The notes under the pieces: generated by a model
Told to the model about the DNA's origin: nothing
What the model saw: the letters and a program-made list of their open reading frames with translations, nothing else
The model's database searches: none
Assembly: GCA_002490995.1 (NCBI GenBank)
Contig: DKVC01000291.1
Coordinates: forward strand, 5,252-12,309
Direction of reading: 5' to 3'
DNA length: 7,058 nt
Origin: Lachnospiraceae bacterium UBA7188
GTDB lineage: Bacteria; Bacillota; Clostridia; Lachnospirales; Lachnospiraceae
Position numbers and translations under genes: made by a program
Shown here: positions 4,910 to 7,058 of the stretch, in pieces
Layout of the letters: each line of letters begins with the position of its first letter
Position numbering within the stretch: the stretch's first letter is position 1

Positions 4910-6130
4910 CTACATCCTGTCATCCTTATAGAGGACATCCGCCAGCGGAACTTTATATTTCTGCTTATATTGGTACATTTTCGTGTCGGTATCGCTGATA
5001 TACTCCGTTAAAGGTGTATCGGAATCCGGCGGGACAAGAGTGGTGGCGAAGCTGAAGCCCTTTGGATATCCGCTGCTCTTGTCGGCCAGCATTGCCTGGC
5101 GCAGTTTCTCCAGCTTTCCATCCTGCTGTGTGGGGGTGAGGCCTGTCTGGAGCAGGAAGAATTCATCGCCGCCCACCCGGCACACTTCTCCGCCCAGGGT
5201 CTGCAGGGTATTGGCCACTTCAATCAGATAAGCGTCGCCCTGTTCGTGGCCGAAAGTATCATTACAGTATTTCAGATAATCCACATCGATAAAAGACAGC
5301 AGAAAAGCAGTGCCCTCATGCCGCCACTGCTCCATTTTCTCAGTGGCATAGCGGCGGTTGTTCAGATTGGTCAGAGGGTCTATGTAAGCAAACCGATAGA
5401 TCAGATTTTGCCTGTGCTGCCGTTCGGTTTCGTCTATTAGGATATGTACAATTGCCTGTTTTTTAGCATCCTGGGAATTCTCGCCATTTGAGTCGAACCA
5501 TGGAATGGGGAAGGATTCCACCTGATAAAAAAGATCAATACCGTCGGAATCACTCAGTTCCATGTTCCACCGGAGAGAGTTGGGCGTGTGCTCCTGGGAT
5601 TCCGCGCCCTCGTCAGGGGATGTATTATGCTGCTCCGGGTGCTCCGGCTTTGGTTCCTCTCTATGCCGCTCTGTCTGCTGCTGGATTTCCGGTTGTTTGT
5701 CAAGCAGCAACCGGGCCACCTGGGAGGCAGTCTGGGCATGGGACTTCTGAAACCAGCGTGCAGGCTGGTTGGTGTGTACCTCCTGGCCGGTATCCGCGGA
5801 ATAGACAAAAATCATATTGTGTGTGTAGTCGGTCAGCGCGTTTACCAGGTTCAGGTTCATGCGGAGCTCCTGGTTACTCTGTTCCAGTGCCCAGCTGATT
5901 TCATCCATGGCCTGGATATTGTCCATCAAAACCTGGTTTTCCAGTTCCATGGCCTCTCCTTTCTGCTGCAGCTGGTTTTTCAGATCCTGAATCGTGTCGG
6001 CCAGAAGCGATATTTTTTCTCCCAACTCCCGGAAATCAGGCGATAGATCTTCCACATGGAGGGATGCCGCTTCGGGCTGTTCGAGAATATTCTGTAAATA
6101 GTCTGTTAAAAGCTTCAGAGAATGTTCCAT
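4910..6130 (-). CDS. soluble diguanylate cyclase with coiled coil, PAS-like and GGDEF domains
   Basis: This is a 406-residue protein that should make cyclic di-GMP from two GTP. Residues 31-97 form a heptad-rich, likely coiled-coil dimerisation region. About 98-145 and 187-238 look like two halves of a PAS sensor domain ending in the usual HILIDETERQ linker. Between them lies a low-complexity Q/E/H/P-rich insert (146-185). The GGDEF domain (about 240-395) has DPLTNLNNRR (251-260), metal-binding D282 in IDVDYLKYCND, GHEQGD (294-299) and an intact GGDEF at 320-324, so activity is expected. The RxxD inhibitory site normally just upstream is absent (TLGG at 311-314), so product inhibition at that site is unlikely. 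There is no membrane segment. GAGGAGGG lies 5 bases before the ATG. The small membrane protein gene is 77 bases upstream on the same strand. Confidence 0.93.
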   Translation of the reverse strand: MEHSLKLLTDYLQNILEQPEAASLHVEDLSPDFRELGEKISLLADTIQDLKNQLQQKGEAMELENQVLMDNIQAMDEISWALEQSNQELRMNLNLVNALTDYTHNMIFVYSADTGQEVHTNQPARWFQKSHAQTASQVARLLLDKQPEIQQQTERHREEPKPEHPEQHNTSPDEGAESQEHTPNSLRWNMELSDSDGIDLFYQVESFPIPWFDSNGENSQDAKKQAIVHILIDETERQHRQNLIYRFAYIDPLTNLNNRRYATEKMEQWRHEGTAFLLSFIDVDYLKYCNDTFGHEQGDAYLIEVANTLQTLGGEVCRVGGDEFFLLQTGLTPTQQDGKLEKLRQAMLADKSSGYPKGFSFATTLVPPDSDTPLTEYISDTDTKMYQYKQKYKVPLADVLYKDDRM

Positions 6131-6207
6131 TTCATCCCTCCTCGTAAATTATCCTGCACATCAAATTGATTTCCGGTTTGCCTGCCATAGCTGTAGGTGG
6201 CGACAGA

Positions 6208-6591
6208 TCATTTCTGCACCCATGCATTGGTTGATGCATCCTTTTCAAGCATCAGCTCATCTTCCCCATTGCCCCGGTCAAAATATATTTTAGCAGAAGA
6301 ATCATCTAATTGGATTTCAAAACTGCTTTTTGATCCGATACTGCTGTTTAACCCGCCAAAGGTGCTGTAAAAAGAACAATGTATTACATCATTGACTTTT
6401 TCAGTCTTAATATCCCTAATATATCCCATGGAACCGGAAAGTAAAGTTGTTATGGTGATCACAGAGTTGTCTTCGGAAACAGAGAAGCCCGCTAAACAGA
6501 CATCCGTTCTCTTTTCAAGCCCTGATGATACAAATAGTACTCCAACTGCAATTAGAGTCAGTACAGCAAAAAGCGACATATATTTTCTCAT
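6208..6591 (-). CDS. small membrane-anchored protein of unknown function
   Basis: This 127-residue protein belongs to no family I recognise. Residues 5-22 (MSLFAVLTLIAVGVLFVS) form a single hydrophobic segment after MRKY. There is no lipobox, so it is an N-terminal anchor or a signal peptide. The remaining 100 residues are hydrophilic, rich in Ser, Asp and alternating beta-type text such as NSVITITTLL and FEIQLDDSSAKIYFD, suggesting an extracytoplasmic beta domain. Two cysteines (32 and 72) could form a disulfide. The ATG at 6591 is preferred because it opens at the basic n-region. AAGGGGAG lies upstream, but about 12 bases away, which is long. An alternative ATG at 6645 lacks a ribosome binding site and would add 18 residues before the anchor. 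The diguanylate cyclase gene follows after 77 bases and may be co-transcribed. Confidence 0.7.
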   Translation of the reverse strand: MRKYMSLFAVLTLIAVGVLFVSSGLEKRTDVCLAGFSVSEDNSVITITTLLSGSMGYIRDIKTEKVNDVIHCSFYSTFGGLNSSIGSKSSFEIQLDDSSAKIYFDRGNGEDELMLEKDASTNAWVQK

Positions 6592-6734
6592 ATTAAGCTG
6601 TATACTCCCCTTGTTTAATAAAGATGCATACTCCCGATAAGACATACTATAGGAATCAAGTGCAGCTTCCTATAGTTGAATGCGGCGCAAAAGGGCGCGC
6701 CTTTTATCGGAAGCGAAAAGATTGCTTCCGATAA
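6592..6734 (-). promoter_or_regulatory. palindrome-rich leader with mutually exclusive hairpins
   Basis: Read on the minus strand, four elements follow one another. TTATCGGAAGC (A, 6734-6724) pairs perfectly with GCTTCCGATAA (C, 6714-6704). A short stem AAAAGG/CCTTTT occupies 6705-6689. A perfect 10-bp stem ACTATAGGAA/TTCCTATAGT occupies 6676-6646 with an 11-base loop. TTATCGGGAG (B, 6640-6631) can replace A as the partner of C (nine Watson-Crick pairs plus one G-T). The C-B pairing would enclose the two middle stems and end about 20 bases before the AAGGGGAG site of the small membrane protein gene. This resembles a switching leader, but no known class is recognised. A palindromic repeat or mini-element remnant is the alternative. 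Confidence 0.45.
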
Positions 6735-6745
6735 GACATATTATA
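6631..6745. repeat. 21-bp direct repeats 94 bases apart
   Basis: The copies at 6631-6651 and 6725-6745 share 19 of 21 bases; both contain CCGATAAGACATA. They bracket the palindromes of the leader. Duplication of a leader segment or flanking repeats of a small mobile palindromic element would both produce this pattern. Confidence 0.7.
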
Positions 6746-6748
6746 TCA
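6740..6748 (-). promoter_or_regulatory. extended -10 promoter for the small membrane protein gene
   Basis: On the minus strand TGATATAAT (6748-6740) is an exact extended -10 (TGnTATAAT). No good -35 is visible, which extended -10 promoters tolerate. The predicted start near 6733 coincides with the first arm of the leader hairpin, so the transcript would begin with that structure. Confidence 0.5.
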
Positions 6749-6827
6749 TGTATTCCTAATTTGGGGAATGCTCTTTTTTTAAACAACCTAAAAACAATGT
6801 TTGTAATATCTGCCGCAGCCATTCTAA

Positions 6828-7058
6828 AAGCCGTCCGGCCTGCTCAACTGTGGCTTGAATTTCCGAGAAGAGGTACGTTCCGTAAGTTTCAAGGAGAAAT
6901 TGATAGCTTTTTCAGGTGGGGAATGCTTTAATATTGTTACAGGCGTGGATCAAATGTAATAGGCTGCAGCGGTTTCACCTTTTGCCAGCGGCGATGTGAT
7001 GGCGCAGATTGCGGACAAGCTGGTGGCGCAGGGAAAAAACATTGAAGACATCGTTCCT
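6828..7058 (+). pseudogene. interrupted reading frame leaving the right edge
   Basis: One plus-strand frame is open for 43 codons (6828-6956), ending FSGGECFNIVTGVDQM. It then has two adjacent stops, TAA TAG (6957-6962), and continues in the same frame for 32 codons to the edge, reading AAAVSPFASGDVMAQIADKL and then VAQGKNIEDIVP. Both parts look protein-like. No ribosome binding site precedes the only internal ATG (6999), and a stop also lies at 6825-6827. A decayed gene, or the tail of one gene followed by a fragment of another, fits best. The family is not recognised, and an overlapping frame (6680-6931) is also open, so the call is tentative. Confidence 0.35.

Noticed and set aside
5488..6046. 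Overlapping plus-strand frames opposite the diguanylate cyclase gene
   Set aside because: They are antisense shadows of a gene with an intact GGDEF domain and a strong ribosome binding site.
6680..6931. 83-codon plus-strand frame over the palindromes
   Set aside because: It starts inside the hairpin cluster, has no ribosome binding site and no recognisable motif; another frame in the same stretch looks more protein-like.
1..7058. CRISPR array, tRNA or rRNA genes
   Set aside because: No regularly spaced repeats, cloverleaf-like segments or rRNA-like stretches were seen on reading both strands.

Overview
The window looks like chromosome of a Gram-positive anaerobe of the class Clostridia, most likely Lachnospiraceae-like. 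This is inferred from the strong AGGAGG-type ribosome binding sites, sigma-A-type promoters, moderate base composition, the AgrA-like LytTR regulator, a YhfC-type intramembrane protease, a DUF3887 lipoprotein and a decayed IS66 transposase. No rRNA, tRNA or CRISPR array was seen, and the species cannot be named from this sequence.

Layout. Positions 1-839 (minus strand) hold a LytTR response regulator with its own promoter; its sensor kinase is not visible, though a frame leaving the left edge might continue the operon. A divergent plus-strand promoter at 934-962 drives an AIM24/TIGR00266-family protein (1224-1904) through a long leader with mutually exclusive pairing elements. Positions 1905-2740 are a decay zone. 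It contains a short degenerate copy of the 3' part of the AIM24 gene, an IS66 transposase N-terminal remnant with two frameshifts (minus strand), a small interrupted reading frame and a very clear intrinsic terminator. Positions 2776-4137 form a plus-strand pair: a YhfC-family glutamic-type intramembrane protease preceded by a perfect 9-bp dyad, then a DUF3887 lipoprotein.

The right half is mainly minus strand. It holds a Nudix hydrolase (4269-4715) whose 3' end lies in a 40-bp tandem duplication, and a soluble PAS-like/GGDEF diguanylate cyclase (4910-6130). Next comes a small membrane-anchored protein of unknown function (6208-6591) with a palindrome-rich leader and an extended -10 promoter. 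The last 230 bases hold a plus-strand reading frame interrupted by two adjacent stops.

How the genes fit together. The protease and lipoprotein are the most likely functional unit, a membrane enzyme and a secreted, membrane-tethered partner. The small membrane protein and the diguanylate cyclase may share a transcript (77-base gap). I found no clear multi-gene defence or biosynthetic system. The best candidates for something undescribed are the switch-like leader upstream of the small membrane protein and the operator-controlled protease/lipoprotein pair.
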